Shown here in pieces: positions 12,330 through 24,869 of a stretch of DNA of 64,000 nt. Both the position numbers and the translations under genes were made by a program. The notes beneath the pieces are model-generated. The model was given only the letters and a program-made list of their open reading frames with translations, was not told the origin of the DNA and did no database searches. Position 1 is the first letter of the stretch, and each line of letters begins with the position of its first letter. Origin of the DNA: Polydactylus sextarius (lineage: Eukaryota; Chordata; Actinopteri; Polynemidae); assembly GCA_016801845.1 (NCBI GenBank), contig CM028917.1, positions 4,781,501 through 4,845,500 on the forward strand. The letters run 5' to 3'.

Positions 12330-13480
12330 AAACATAACTTACTCTCTGACTGTCAATATGGATTTAGGAAACAAAGATCAACTGCTCTGGCTCCAATGGA
12401 CTTGGTTGAAGAAATAACAAACTGTGCTGATACAAAGAAATTTGTAGTGGGTATCTTCATTGATCTTCAAAAATCATTTGATACCATAGATCATAAAATC
12501 TTGATAAAAAAATAAAGTGATTTTGTATTAGGGATACTGCTCAAGGATGGCTGAGAAGTTATTTGAATGAGACAGCAGTTTGTCTAAATAGATAAGTATG
12601 CTTCAACCTATAGAGACATAACTTGCGGTGTACCTCAAGAGTCTGTACTAGGCCCCATCCTATTTATATAGTATACTAATGACATTTGTTTGCTATCAAC
12701 TGTTATGAAATTTATACTCTTCGCTGATGACATTATATGCTCCTGCTCATTATATGTGACTGGAAAAACTGGCTCACTATGAACAAACTGTCTTTAAATT
12801 TTAATAAAACAAAAATGATGTTATTTTACAAACACAAATCTCACGTTCCAGTGCAAATCACAACAGATAATGTAATAATTGAAAAGGTAGAACAAACTAC
12901 ATTTCTTGGCATGATAACTGATGAAAAAATGTGCTGGAAACCTCAGATAAAAAAAATGTGTTGGTGTGTTGACTATTGGTGTCATGAGAAGAGCTAAAAA
13001 TATACTTAATTACCAGTCTTTACTTTTTCTTATTTTCCTTATTTGAAGTACTGTGTGGAGGTCTGGGGCAATACATACAATACTTTGCACCCTTTATTTA
13101 TTCTACAGAAAAGAGCTATCCATACTGTATTCAATGTAAAATATAAGGAACACACCAATGACTTGTTCTTAAGGGAAGCACTGATTTGGTCAAACTAAAA
13201 ACTGTACAAATCGTCTACAGAGCAAAACACAATCAACTACCTGGTAACATTCAGGGATTTTTTGTGAAAGGTAGAGTACCAAGAGATAAGAACTCAGGTG
13301 TAAACATAAACTAGCTCAGCAGAGCACAAGAACCACACTAAGATTTATCTGTATCTCAGTTCGTGGGGTAACACTCTGGAATAGTTTGGATGAAAACATC
13401 ATTATGATCAATATGATTTTGTGTAGTATGTGTATATAAACCAGGAATGGAAATTTAAAAGCTCTGCTTCATCCAGCCCC
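12330..13480 (+). mobile_element. Degenerate LINE reverse transcriptase remnant
   Basis: Broken frames show reverse transcriptase landmarks in the right order. YGFRKQRSTALAPMDL is followed by GIFIDLQKSFDTIDHKIL (catalytic motif with D) near 12450. CGVPQESVLGPILF lies near 12630 and a FADD-like box near 12720. Then NKLSLNFNKTKMML and TTFLGMITDEK appear near 12780-12930. Stops and frameshifts interrupt the reading, so it is a dead copy. The class is a non-LTR element; the family is not assigned. Confidence 0.8.
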
Positions 13481-13688
13481 ATTTCAAACTAGATATTGTG
13501 ATGTTTATTGTTTATTTGTTTACTTCTTCTTGTTCTTGTTGGCTGTACTGTTATTTGTTTGTTCCAGTTCTGTGTGTGCTGTATGTGTATGTTATTCTGG
13601 TCAGGTTTAAAATAAATTATGGAAGAATGAGTACAAGAAAAACAAGGAGCACTACACATACTCTCTGTTCTCGACATCTGCCCATCAT

Positions 13689-16600
13689 CTACTCTATCTC
13701 TTTGTCCTTCTTCCCCTCTGGCATCAGATCCACTTCCTCCAATTCATCCTCCTCTTCCTCAAGTGTGGTGCTTCTCCTTTGGTCCAAGAGAGAAGCTAGT
13801 CTCCCCTCTGTTGTCACACCCACTGGCTGAATAATTTGGTCTCTGGTTCCAACGAAGAGGCAGAGGAGGATAATTAGTTTCAGTAATATAAAACATCCTA
13901 TAAAACATCTATAACTATGACACCAGATTCAGACTCACCGTGACAGTCTGTTGATCATGCTGATGAGACGACAGGCCTCCTCCTCCTTCTCCTCCTCTGT
14001 CATACCCTCCATCGGATCAGGCTGCTCCTCCTCCACCCGTCCAGTCACCAGGTTAATCCTGGCTTTGGCCTCTCGGTACTCCTCAGTGTCCGAGTCCGAG
14101 TCGCTGGAGTAGTGGCAGGTGTACTGGCTGTCGACTGAGTTCCTTCTGCCATTTAGCAGCCCCCGAGCTGCCAGCAGCCCCGCAGCGTTGCCATAACCCG
14201 TGTATTTGACAAAGCGGCTGACTGTGGAAGGACAGGACATGCATGCTTTACTGCTACTGAACTCACTCTGTATGGTTCTTTAAGCAGACTGTGGAGAAGC
14301 ACTGTAGAGGAGCTTTAGATATTATGTCTATAGCAAACAATGAGTATGTACCGTTCTCCTTGCAGAGCACAAACAGCAGCTCAGCAGCACAGTCCTTCAC
14401 ATCTGTGTCAATGTGGGTCATCAGGCGGACCAGTTGGCCCCTCAGCGTGGAGTCGTGCTCAGGGCGGATAGCCACATCCCTCAGTGGAGGCAGGATCTGG
14501 TTTGGGATCAGTTGTTAGTTCTCCCTCAGAGACAAGATGTTAATGTTTAAGTCTTCTCCATTTATTAGACTGAACAATCCCAGACCACCACTATCAGTTC
14601 CTGGATCTACTCAGATCCAGTTTCCTCCCCACAGCTGAGTCTCAGTCAGCAATGTTAAACATCTGCAGACTGGTGTCATGCTCAGAATATTTACCACATT
14701 TTCACAAACTGACATTAGAAGACTTGTTACCCTTTGCCGTAAGTACTGACGTGTCTCCCTGTGAACTCGAGAGCTCTCCGTTAGCAGGTTCAGTACAGGC
14801 GTTAGCTTCTCCTTTAGCTTCTGACCCTGAATAACAGCACATTAACATGGGCTATGTTAACATACATAAGTGCTTAGAAACACTGCGCTGTGCTGTTATC
14901 ATAATACCTGTGTGCATTGACTTCACTTACCTTGTTTAGGCGTCGGTCCATAAACAGCAGCAGTGCGTGCACACAGTCCATGTTGACTCCTTCCCACTTG
15001 TGAGATGCCTGTTCCACATGGACAGACACGAGGACGTCCAGACACGTCAATGGCAGCGCTGACAGGATGTTCACTGTGTGTCTGTAGAAACACATTTACA
15101 GAAAAATACATAATCATCATCTGTTCCACAGCCGTGCTGCCAACCGATTTAGTAAAGATTCCACCTTTTACTGGATTTAGTCTGTGTCTTCATATCATCC
15201 CAGACTGACTCCATGATATTGAGATATTGAGATATTGAGGTTCATTATGGCTCTGGGAAGAATCAGATTTTTCCTGACAAGACTAAAACTTCTGCAAAGC
15301 ACTGTAGATTAAAGGTCATGTTTAGCCAGGTCTAAAGCAATAAAACAACAAGTTCTTACCCTTGAACTTCCTCCATCATGTCTTCTCCGTCAAAGGGCAG
15401 CAACAGGCAGTGGCGCAGCACGGCTGCTAGGTGGCGGTACAGAGCAGCATCCTCCTGAAAAATGCACAATTGAAGAAATTACAGTTACAGTGAACGGTAT
15501 CCACTATATGTAATGTCAATTGGCCCTGGATCTGATGGATTTGTAGCAGACTCCTCAGTCCTCACATCTTCAGTCTAGAGAGACTGTATATGGCCTTTTT
15601 AGTTTTATCAGCCACACAGCTTTTAACAATTCAGGGCTTGTTCTATTTTTATATATATAGATCTATCACATAATGGTACATCAGTACACTCCCCAAGGAC
15701 AGTGAGACATGTGGACTGGTGGAGCCAGTGACTGAATCATCAACATGCTGATTATTGGACAATCTGGTCTACCTCCCACCACAGCTGCTGGTATGTGGTT
15801 TGATGAAAGACACAACTGGCTTTGTGGACCCCTCCACTGTATTTCAGCGTTGGCCATTCATTTGTGCAGGAGGTTAACATGGGTTCAAAGCTGTTTACTG
15901 TCTACCTGGGCCGAGACATTTCCAACATACATTGTTCATTGTTCCAATGAATACATCATCTACTCTCAGCTCTACAGCGTGACCTGTCACTGTTAAATGT
16001 AATCTAGATCTAACTGTCTCTGCCAGTTATAAAATATTTTGTCAACGTCAACAGACTCTTGTTTTTCTCTACCGATCACCTGGCCCTGGTTGCTCACTCA
16101 CTTTCCATAATCCAACATGTGCACATGTTGGATCTCAAATTCTGGAGACCTCAACTCTAACCAATATCCCCTGAATTTGATGCCTCCGTTGGTGTCAGTT
16201 TCTACCATTGCAACATGCCTCTTCATTTTACCAGTGACTAAACTCTTTCCTGATACCTTCAGTGCTTAATATTGCTATTTCATCACTGACAACTGCAAGG
16301 CTGCTGCGAATAAATTGTTAGAAAAAACAACACCTTAGGCTAGGGGTGTTTATCAACCACTCTCTGAGCTTCTACTCTTTCCTTCCATTAATTTCAAAAG
16401 TACCAGAAAGAGTCTCGGCAGCTTTTAACCCACACATCTAATCTTGATATTTCTAAAGCTTTTCATTCAGGGCCTCACACTGAAACTGGTCAACAGTCTC
16501 CTGCTTGTTACAAAGACAGATTCCACTTTGCTATTTCTCTTATTTGTACTCAGTGCAACAGATTGTGACAAAATGAAAATGTCACATTTATTTTTCTTTC

Positions 16601-19600
16601 AGCAGGTATTTTCCACTCATTATCAGGTCTTTAGATCTCATGCCCCGCCTCACTGCTCCCACTCATGTTTCATCACCTTAGAAAATAGTTCACATCTGAA
16701 AGTCTGTGAACTATTGTAGTCTGTGAAAGTCATGGTCACTTTTTATCATATCTGTCCTAAGAAGGAAAAAAGTATCAGGACACATAAGTGTCTTGTTTAG
16801 GTTTAAATAAAGGACATAGGCTTCAGAGTCGGGTGATATTACACAGTGTTAACTCGTATTGTTTGCCTCCCTTTACCTTGATACATCAAGCATGTTTCTG
16901 TGTCTGAAACCTTTTTTCCCAGCAGCTCACATGACACCACCATCTATCACTACTGAACTCTACACTTGTACTTTCTGCTGCGATGTAAGAATAACACTCA
17001 GCAGATCCTGCAAAGTGAAAGAATTCCATGACACTGTAAACAACAATGTCTGTAAAAAACCAGATGACGTTTCAACATCTGAACTTGAAAGATAAGAAAG
17101 TCATTTCTCCACGTGAGGATTTGTCTATGTAACGATAGAAGCGAGGCTCCAGTTTGATGGATTTGTGAGTCGCCCCGCTAATGTGTGTGTTGTCACCTCA
17201 TCTGGCTCCTGCCAGTGGCTCATGTGGGTGATGTTAAACAGTATCTTGAGGATCTCGATTACGTCCAGAGTCATCTCTTTGGAACAGGGCAGAGCTGTGC
17301 TGTCCCTGAGCACCTCATACCCATCACCCCAACTCACACACAGACACTTCTCCAGGGCAGTGGTGAGCATGGACACTCCACGGTCCTGATGGGAGAGAGA
17401 AGCACTGAGCACCAAGGACGGTCAAACATCTCATCTATGAGAGTGACAGATAAAAAATCACTTTGTCACCTGCTGCAGCTGCAGCCGGAGCTCAGGCCTC
17501 AGGGCTGTCAGCAGGAAGAGCAGTCGCAGCTTGTAGAACTGGCCACTGGAGGGCGCCCTGCTCCAGATACCTTGCTTCAGATTCTGCCAGAGACCCTGCA
17601 GAAGTCTTCATCGAAAACAGGAAGTAAAGTAAAGCCACTGATTGGTCAGCATCATTCATATAATTTGAAAATAACTGAATTAATCATTCTATTATTCCTA
17701 ATATTAGCCAGTTTACCCAGATGTTATATATGTGGTTACATGGGAGAATTATGCCATTAATATGACAAAGGCACAGACGTCTATCAATGTGAAGGGTCAC
17801 CTTAGTGTGCTGGCCCTCTCCTGAGCCCTGGGGCTGTTGTAGATGACATTACACAAGACTTTCATGGCCTCCTTCCTACACACCTCCCCATCCTCCTCCT
17901 TCTCCTCCTCCTCACTACTCTCTTCCCGTGTATCTTTCTTCCCTCGGGCGAGCAGCAAATCACTTCTCCACACATAGCATTGATGAACTGAGGCATCGCT
18001 GGCTTCTTCCATGGGAGCAGGTGAAACTGACAGTGGGGCAGCATCAGCGTCTGCATCCTCATCACTGCAACTGACTGCTGCTCTGTGGCTCTGATTGTAT
18101 GCTGCAGCTGACTCATCTTCAGCCTCCTCCTCCTCCTCCTCCTCTTCCTCCCTCTCCTGCTGCTGTAAGTTGATGCCTCCCAGGTGTGCCAAGGTATACA
18201 GAGCATCATCCGTCACCAGGGGTCCCAGGACCCTCCGATCACGGGACAAGATGCGCAGTGTGTGCAGGCAAACCCGTAAAACAGCTGGCTGCAGCCGACT
18301 GCTGATGAAGCACAGCAGGGCTGAGACCAGACGCTGGAAGATGGAAGACATCAGGTCGAGACGGTCGGTTACAAGAGTCACAAGAGTTGAATATGTGCTT
18401 GTTTACCACAAAACCAGCAGCCTACCTGCCGCAGAAGAAGATCAGGTTCATCATCATCTGAGGTGCTGTCAGAATCTGAGTCAGGAGGATAGTCCCTCAC
18501 TTTGTTCTTCCTGAACTGAATGAGCAAAAGATTCACTGAGTTTAGCCCCAACACACTCACAAACACACACACTCTGCACATACTACAGCAGCAGAAAGAC
18601 TCAGCAATCAGTCATACACTTAAAGAGCTTTTTGATTTTTTTATTTTTATTTTAAATGGCTAATTAGTGTTTCATATGGACATCTGCAAGGTGAAGGTCA
18701 GTGTGGTTAACATGCTGTGTCATGAAGTATCAGAGCAGCTTTGCAACACACAGACACAATTACCCAACACACACACAGATATGCATGCACACACTAGGAG
18801 TGACTAAGCACTGTAAACCAGATTACTGTAATACAGAGTAACCTCAGCTCATCTCTCTCTCTCTTGCTGTACTTCATTTATTTACCTCCTCCAGTTGTCG
18901 TTGCTGCCGTTGGTCAGTTTGTCCATGAAATGTACGTGTGTAGTAATGAGAACAGTAATGAGAACAAAACATTAGATTAATTATGATCAACCTCTCCACA
19001 ATTAAATTTGAACTGTTTACATCCTGTATCTGCGTTGCAGTGTGGATTCAGCTATCAGCTCTCTGGTGACTGTGCAAAACCTGGATGAGGGTCTAATAGC
19101 TGAGTTAATAGTTGTCTCAGTGGAATTTGTATCTGCATCATGTGTGATGTTTTGTCCACACGTCTCACAACGTTTTCCTTTTTTAATCTCTAATACTCAT
19201 TTGACAATAAACCTGTATCTTACTGTTGTATATCATTCATTAAATATCCAGACAAAATGGCAGACAGTCAGCTGATAGAAGTCCATTTTGATCTGGAACC
19301 TTGCAAATCCATTACTGCTCCCTGAGCAATAACAGAGTTTTCTACCCATAAATGAAATCAACTCACATCACAGCACAACGTGCTGCACACTGCCACCTTC
19401 ATCAACCTACAGTGAGATGTTTACATGTTGCTCTCTGTCTGGATGTTGTAACTTTAAAGAGGAGACTTCTGGGTAAACTGACTGGACACTGTGAGCAACA
19501 CAGTTGTTAACTGATGTTCTTCTTACTGTGAAATACAAAGTGTTGAATAAATACATACTGTACAGTGTACTACTGTCCATACTAACAGGCTGATCAGATG

Positions 19601-20670
19601 TCACTGTACTCTGATCCCAATAGATTGAATAATAATAATTGTTTTTAAAAAATCTTTATTTAGGTTGCAGTGGAAATGTTCTCATAACATGGCAAGATGG
19701 TGATTTAAAGGTAGAGTCTGTTCTGATTCTGACTGTCAAACTCAGAGAAAATCTCCTCACACTTACCTGCACACTGGGATTAATTGCAGTAATTAGGTTA
19801 CTAGGTTACAGGTTAGCAATTTGCTTTGTTTCACACAATTCATTCAAAAATGCTTTTTAAAACATTACCTTCACTTGCTAGTTTATATTACAAGGCATGA
19901 TGTGTGTCAGCCATAAGGGGGTATCTACCTTTTCTATGTGATGCTGTGTTCAAACCAATTGTGAAGCCATATTTCATATTATATTGTGTGAGTTTAGACA
20001 CTAGACTGTATTTTTGCATTTTTGCAATCTGTGAATACACTCTCAACAGCCAATGGGAGAACTGACTTTTTTTTTTTTGTTCTGTGTCTGTAAAGTACAG
20101 AAGTTGTATTGTACAACTCCAGGTGTCCAAAGATAAGTTTGTCTATTCTTGATTTTTTTGTGACATCAGCTGAAACTTCTGCGACACAGCATCATGAACA
20201 GTGGAATTTTGTGCCATTGCACTGAGTTTATATATAATTGCACTGCATGAAAATGTTGCTTTGTATTTTGTGTGAACACATGTTAAATATCTCTAGATTC
20301 CATCATATTTTTTTCAAAAAAAAAAAAAAACTGTATTGGTGCTCTGACCTTTTTTCTCTCCTGCTCCTCTGTGTTGAAAAAGAAGCACTCTGCATACTGA
20401 GGAGGACACAACAATACAGAGATTAAACACAGGAACACTGACGTCTATAGCTGATTATTACGTTCACTAATAGAAAGTTGTTCTGTCCTCATCTGTAACG
20501 GTGGAGACTTTTTCTATGGTTACAAATGTAAACATCTATAGATACAGATGGATTCAGTGGCTGTGGTAACTGTTAGGGACCTGGGTGTTGTAGCTGTTCA
20601 GGAGGAGCTGAACCATGTCCTGGTCTCCTTGGACAATACTGTCAATCATCCTCTGCACATCCGGAGCCAT
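13689..20670 (-). CDS. RIC8 (synembryn) family G-alpha chaperone/exchange factor, divergent
   Basis: Thirteen coding exons on the minus strand: 20670-20581, 20396-20349, 18903-18886, 18515-18426, 18333-17801, 17605-17470, 17385-17197, 15454-15360, 15081-14931, 14826-14731, 14496-14352, 14221-13939 and 13842-13689 (2028 nt, 675 aa). The C-terminal half is clearly RIC8: LRLLFLLTALRPELR, EDAALYRHLAAVLRH, VRLMTHIDTDVK, FVKYTGYGNAAGLLAARGLL, VTGRVEEEQPDPMEGMTEEE and a final LSRDQIIQPVG. A serine/aspartate cluster, SSDSDSDTEEY, matches the site phosphorylated by CK2 in mammalian RIC8A. RIC8 proteins fold nascent G-alpha subunits and act as exchange factors. The usual length is about 530 aa; the excess is mainly an acidic insert near residues 139-235. 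The 18-nt third exon is the weakest call. It is not clearly RIC8A or RIC8B. Confidence 0.88.
18886..18903 (-). other. Predicted 18-nt micro-exon of the RIC8 gene
   Basis: The block reads QRQLEE, is preceded by CGGCAG and followed by GTAAAT, and keeps the frame between the exon ending ERKK and the exon starting FRKNK. The polypyrimidine tract before it is poor. Skipping it would remove six residues without a frameshift, so it could be an optional exon or a wrong call. Confidence 0.45.
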
Positions 20671-22374
20671 CCCTGAGGAGAAGCAGTCAGCACCAGTCAG
20701 CATCGGTCAGCATCGGTCAGCAGGAACTACACTGTCCAATTACAACCACTTCACATCACATATACTAATCATCAGCACGACAGTAACAATGTGTTATATC
20801 ACAGTACACACCAACTGATTCATCTGTGGAAATCTAAATTAAACTGCACTGAATTTAAACCACAACATAAACTTCATAACTGACAACAACCAACAACACA
20901 ACACAACACAACAGCAGTGACACAGATATCATTCAGTTCTCTGTGAGGTGGCATGTGTAACAGTTAAAGTTACACCATGAACTCACCCGTGATGTTGTAG
21001 AGAAGTGGACACAGACTCAGACAGCTCCTCTCTTTCTTCGCTCTAATTAAACATTCGATGTGTAATCTTATTTGTTTTCTTGCTCCATGCCCTCCCTCCT
21101 CCTCCTTCCCTTCATAAGCCCTGGATTTACTCATCTACACTACAGTCTTCATCTGCTCGAGTGATGTATCTGAGCTGAGCTGTGGATTGTTCCTTACATC
21201 TCCAGCAGAGGGCAAAGACACCTTAACAGATCAACATCACACAGTTTGGTTTGATTCAACATGAACTAATTCCACGACCAGAGTGATTTAATACTCTGAT
21301 GATCACATGCAGGTAAATGAAAGTGCCAGCACGCACACTGATGTCTAAATGTGTCTAATGTTGTTTAAAGGTTGAGTGAAATGAGGTGAAGACCGTCAAC
21401 TAGTTCAGGCAGTACATCTCTAGTGAGTGCTGTGTACTAGAGCAGAAGTGTAATATCCAATAATATCATATTGCTTCTTTTCACACTAAGAGTCTCCATT
21501 TCTGGCTCAGATGGTGGTCGATGCTTCCTGACTGAGTGAAATGACCTGAGGTATCTCAGTGGCAGCAGTGATAAGAGCTGCTCCACTTTACTAAATGTTA
21601 AAAAGGAAAAGAGCATCACTTTAGTTCCTGCATTATCTCCTTTACCAGAGGACATTATCATTGGAAAGAAGATAATGCTGCTCTCCCACAATTCTTTGCA
21701 GCAGCGGAGATGCACCATCCAGTATTTCATGGAAACAAGCATGGTGGACAAGAGACTCAGATCATTATGTATATATCATTATATCAGTTTTTGTCAATCA
21801 GCATTTCTTTAAGCATTCAACTAATCCCGTCATCAATTTGGGTTCGGTGTCTTGCCCAGGGACACTTCAACAGGAAGACTGGAGGAGACAGAGGATTGTG
21901 GGTGTGATACCTTGTCCTTTCTGGCAATGTGTTGGGTACCTGCGGTCACACTGTACTTCCTGTAGCGCCAGAGGTGATTCTCTTATATAAAAAAAAAAGC
22001 CTCCATCTGCTGCCATCTACTGGTTCATTTGATTCAATAATTCAAGACACAGGACTGAGGACTGGAAGTAACTGGAAGTGACAGGTGACTGTTTCTGCAG
22101 AAGCATTTGGTCCAGGTACCGAACCAGTGAGAATATCCTCTTTAAACCAGATGAGCTATAGTCTTGCAGATCTCAGCCCAGAGCCACCACAATCCACTGA
22201 TGTTCAGGTTTTACAAAATATGTATCTTCAGAGAATATAGGTTCACAAAGGTCAAATGGAAAAAAGGAAAGTGGATGTAAGTACACTGTCTGCATATTTC
22301 CTCCCACGAGACTAGAGGACACATGAACTTACAGAAAGGTCTTACTGTCATCCATCCAACATCCATCAGCTACA

Positions 22375-22450
22375 CCATCTGTCATTGAAGGGTCCAGGGG
22401 ACTGGAGTCAGTCCCAGTTGAGTCCCAGTCTATTACAGCACAGGGCTGAG
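22375..22450. repeat. Diverged fish interspersed repeat (CATCCA...GGACTGGAG type)
   Basis: The sequence ATCCATCAGCTACACCATCT, followed by GGGTCCAGGGGACTGGAG, GTCCCAG and CCAGTCTATTACAGCACAGGG, is a worn copy of the repeat seen more clearly at 34975-35106. Confidence 0.55.
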
Positions 22451-22929
22451 CTAAAGAGACTACACCTTAGCCTTTCACATTTACAGGCAGTTCAGAGTTT
22501 AGTCAAGTGAACATCAGGCTCTAGTAAACACATGAAATTATTGTGATTTTAGAACAGCAGACTGGACCTAAGCTGCTTCTCTGCAATATCATGTGAAAAC
22601 CATAAAATGACAATAATAAATACAAGTTCTATTAACCCTATGCACTGCTGAAGAGCTAGAACACTAAACATACCTCAGATAAACTGCTGACTCATACCAG
22701 GATCTTCTTCACTGAGTGAGGAAGTTGTCTAAAACAACTGTCGTGTTGGAAAACACTCCTTTAAAGTCCGTCCCAGCGAAGACATCAACTCATTGTCAAG
22801 TACTGAAATAACTAGATAAAATTAATCACCAGAGACCAGGGCTCAGAGGAAGTGCTTTGGCTGCTTTGTGAACAGGAAACTTAAACGTTAATGAGTAAAA
22901 GTTGACAGTCTGGGAAGTGAAGAAGGGGT

Positions 22930-23250
22930 TCAGAGTTTTCCCACAGCAGTTTGAATGAGTTGGAGATGTGACAAAACTGAGTGAGACAGAGGTGAAGTAA
23001 TGTTGTAGTAATTAGGCTGCGGTTCCTTGTCGTCCACCCGCATAACTGTGAAAAGACGTGTTATGTTCCTGAATTGACTGGGAGCATGTAAATGAAGGGA
23101 AGTGGGCCAAGTATTGACCCTTGTGGGACGCCTCTGGAGACAGAGATGTGTCCCCAATCCCAATTCCAACTGAATACTGAGTCAGTGTCACAGATCCACT
23201 GTGGGGGGAACCAGTGTAGTGAAGGTGGTTCTAGATAAGTGCCATTGTAA
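22930..23250 (-). mobile_element. LINE fragment with an internal deletion
   Basis: On the minus strand the frame near 23060-23200 reads ISVSRGVPQGSILGP, then FIYMLPVN: the GVPQGS motif of a LINE reverse transcriptase. A few dozen bases further in a shifted frame it reads HSVLSHLQLIQTAVGKL, like the LQLVQNAAARLL segment that normally lies over a hundred residues downstream. The catalytic FADD box between them is missing, so the copy has lost its middle. Confidence 0.75.
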
Positions 23251-24869
23251 GAACAAACACTGCTCACAACACTGTGCAGAATTTAGAAGAAGAGTCACAT
23301 TTACAGTTTATTAGTTTTATTTTTAAAAAAAAGTCACAAAAAAGCAGCAGACAACAAAACAAAAATACAAAAACGGAAAAAAAAAAAAAATCAAAGTGTG
23401 GTGAGTTCGATACCTCAGCCAGCATGGTTACCACTGTATACACAGCATCCAGACACCTGACAGCAGGGGAGCGTGCTGGAGCCAGGCCTCAAGACCTGGT
23501 CCCAGCAGGCCAACCATCTCTTTCTTGGTGTCCAGCAGTAAGTTACACTTCAAGATGCTCAAGTGTGACTTTTCTAAAGGGTGAGGCCTGATCAGAGGCC
23601 AGGTAAGGAAGAACAGCTTCTGCATCACACATGATTAAGCGCTGCAGCGCCTCCTTCTGGTTATGGTTCGGATCAACTTACTGAGCATGTGCTGAATGCA
23701 TACTACACACCGACTGCAAGCTGGTTGTTAGTAAAGCTGGTTGTAGTGTGTTCACATTGGAAAGCAACCAAGTTGAGTATTCTCAATGCAGCCATTTTAA
23801 ATGTGCCAAATGAACACTAATCTCCCACAATGCAATGCACAAAGGGAATGGAGGATTCGCACAACTGATGAAATAAAGCAGTGGCTGCAGAGGATGTTTG
23901 TTTTCCACATGTGGAGGTAAACAGGCAGGAGGTTGGGGTCTGGTTTACTACACACTACGACAGAAACCGGACCATCAGCATGGACCGATCACTGAGCAGT
24001 GTGGGTTATTCAGTCACTGCTGCAAATTAGTGATGACCTCTGAAAAGCCTGGACTTTCATGTTTTCCTTAATTTGGGTTTACTTGGTCTAAGTAATGGAC
24101 CAAGTAAGTACACTTGGTCTAAGTAATGGAGGGGGGTCATTATGTGCAGAGAGGTCCAGCACAGCATTTATCATTGTTTACCACTTAGGTGCTGGCAAAT
24201 GCAGGTTCACAGGGGGGGTAGTCTTTCTACTGGAACCTGTAGCACACACTCAAACACACCCCGTTTATTATCAGGTTTCTAATACATGGCTATTTTTGAT
24301 CTGGACAGGGCCAATGGTGTCTGGTGGACAGCTTTGTCAGTTACATAAGTTTCTACGAAGTGGTATACAAGTGGAGGAGGCAGGTTTCCGAGTATATATA
24401 CATTCAAAAAGCCACACCTACAGTTTCAACGGAATCCAAACTAAGGGCAGACCAGTAGCCGGGTCACGTGATGACCGTACAAAGGGCCGAAGTGAATGAA
24501 CAGTAACACTATGCACACATGTAGACGTGTCAGCAGGCCGCTGGGTTTGTGTCTAAATGGATCTCACACATGCAGAAGGACAAGACTCTGATGGAAAAAC
24601 CCAAGATATTAAACACAAACACTAGGCACATGTCAGACAACACATCCTGTTGTATGACTGCACAATGAAATCACCACGTCGATGCACTTTGACCCAAAGA
24701 ATGTGAGAAACTTTTAAATACTGTTAACGTTTGAACAAGAAAATGAAAAGAAACCCAAAAAAAGAGTCTTTAAAATGTTGCTGCAGGGAGAGTCAAACTA
24801 TTGTACAGACTCCCAGTCAAAACTGTATCATCTGTCCTCTAAAGACAAGCTAACACAGGGTGGGAGGCT

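Larger units (their letters stand above)
10354..13688. other. Intergenic region between RIC8 and UNC119 with LINE debris
   Basis: The start of this stretch holds the UNC119 promoter and 5' leader, which has no clear motif I can defend. The rest is mostly old repeat sequence, including two LINE fragments listed separately. No host gene is visible. Confidence 0.55.
20671..24869. other. Region between RIC8 start and PRMT1 stop
   Basis: Next to RIC8 this holds its 5' leader and probable promoter. A donor on the minus strand (ACGG followed by GTGAGT, exon end at 20987) suggests an untranslated first exon within about 20987-21060. The PRMT1 3' untranslated region occupies the right end. Between them are a LINE fragment and a diverged interspersed repeat. 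I see no other gene. Confidence 0.45.

Noticed and set aside
12330..13480. A possible active LINE
   Set aside because: Stops and frameshifts break the reverse transcriptase and no intact second half is present.
17185..17760. A 191-codon plus-strand frame and others at 18095-18514
   Set aside because: They lie exactly opposite RIC8 coding exons; the minus strand carries conserved RIC8 sequence with splice sites, so these are antisense shadows.
20238..20426. A 62-codon plus-strand frame over the second RIC8 exon
   Set aside because: It is antisense to the exon reading YAECFFFNTEEQERKK and is mostly a poly-K/L artefact of an A run.
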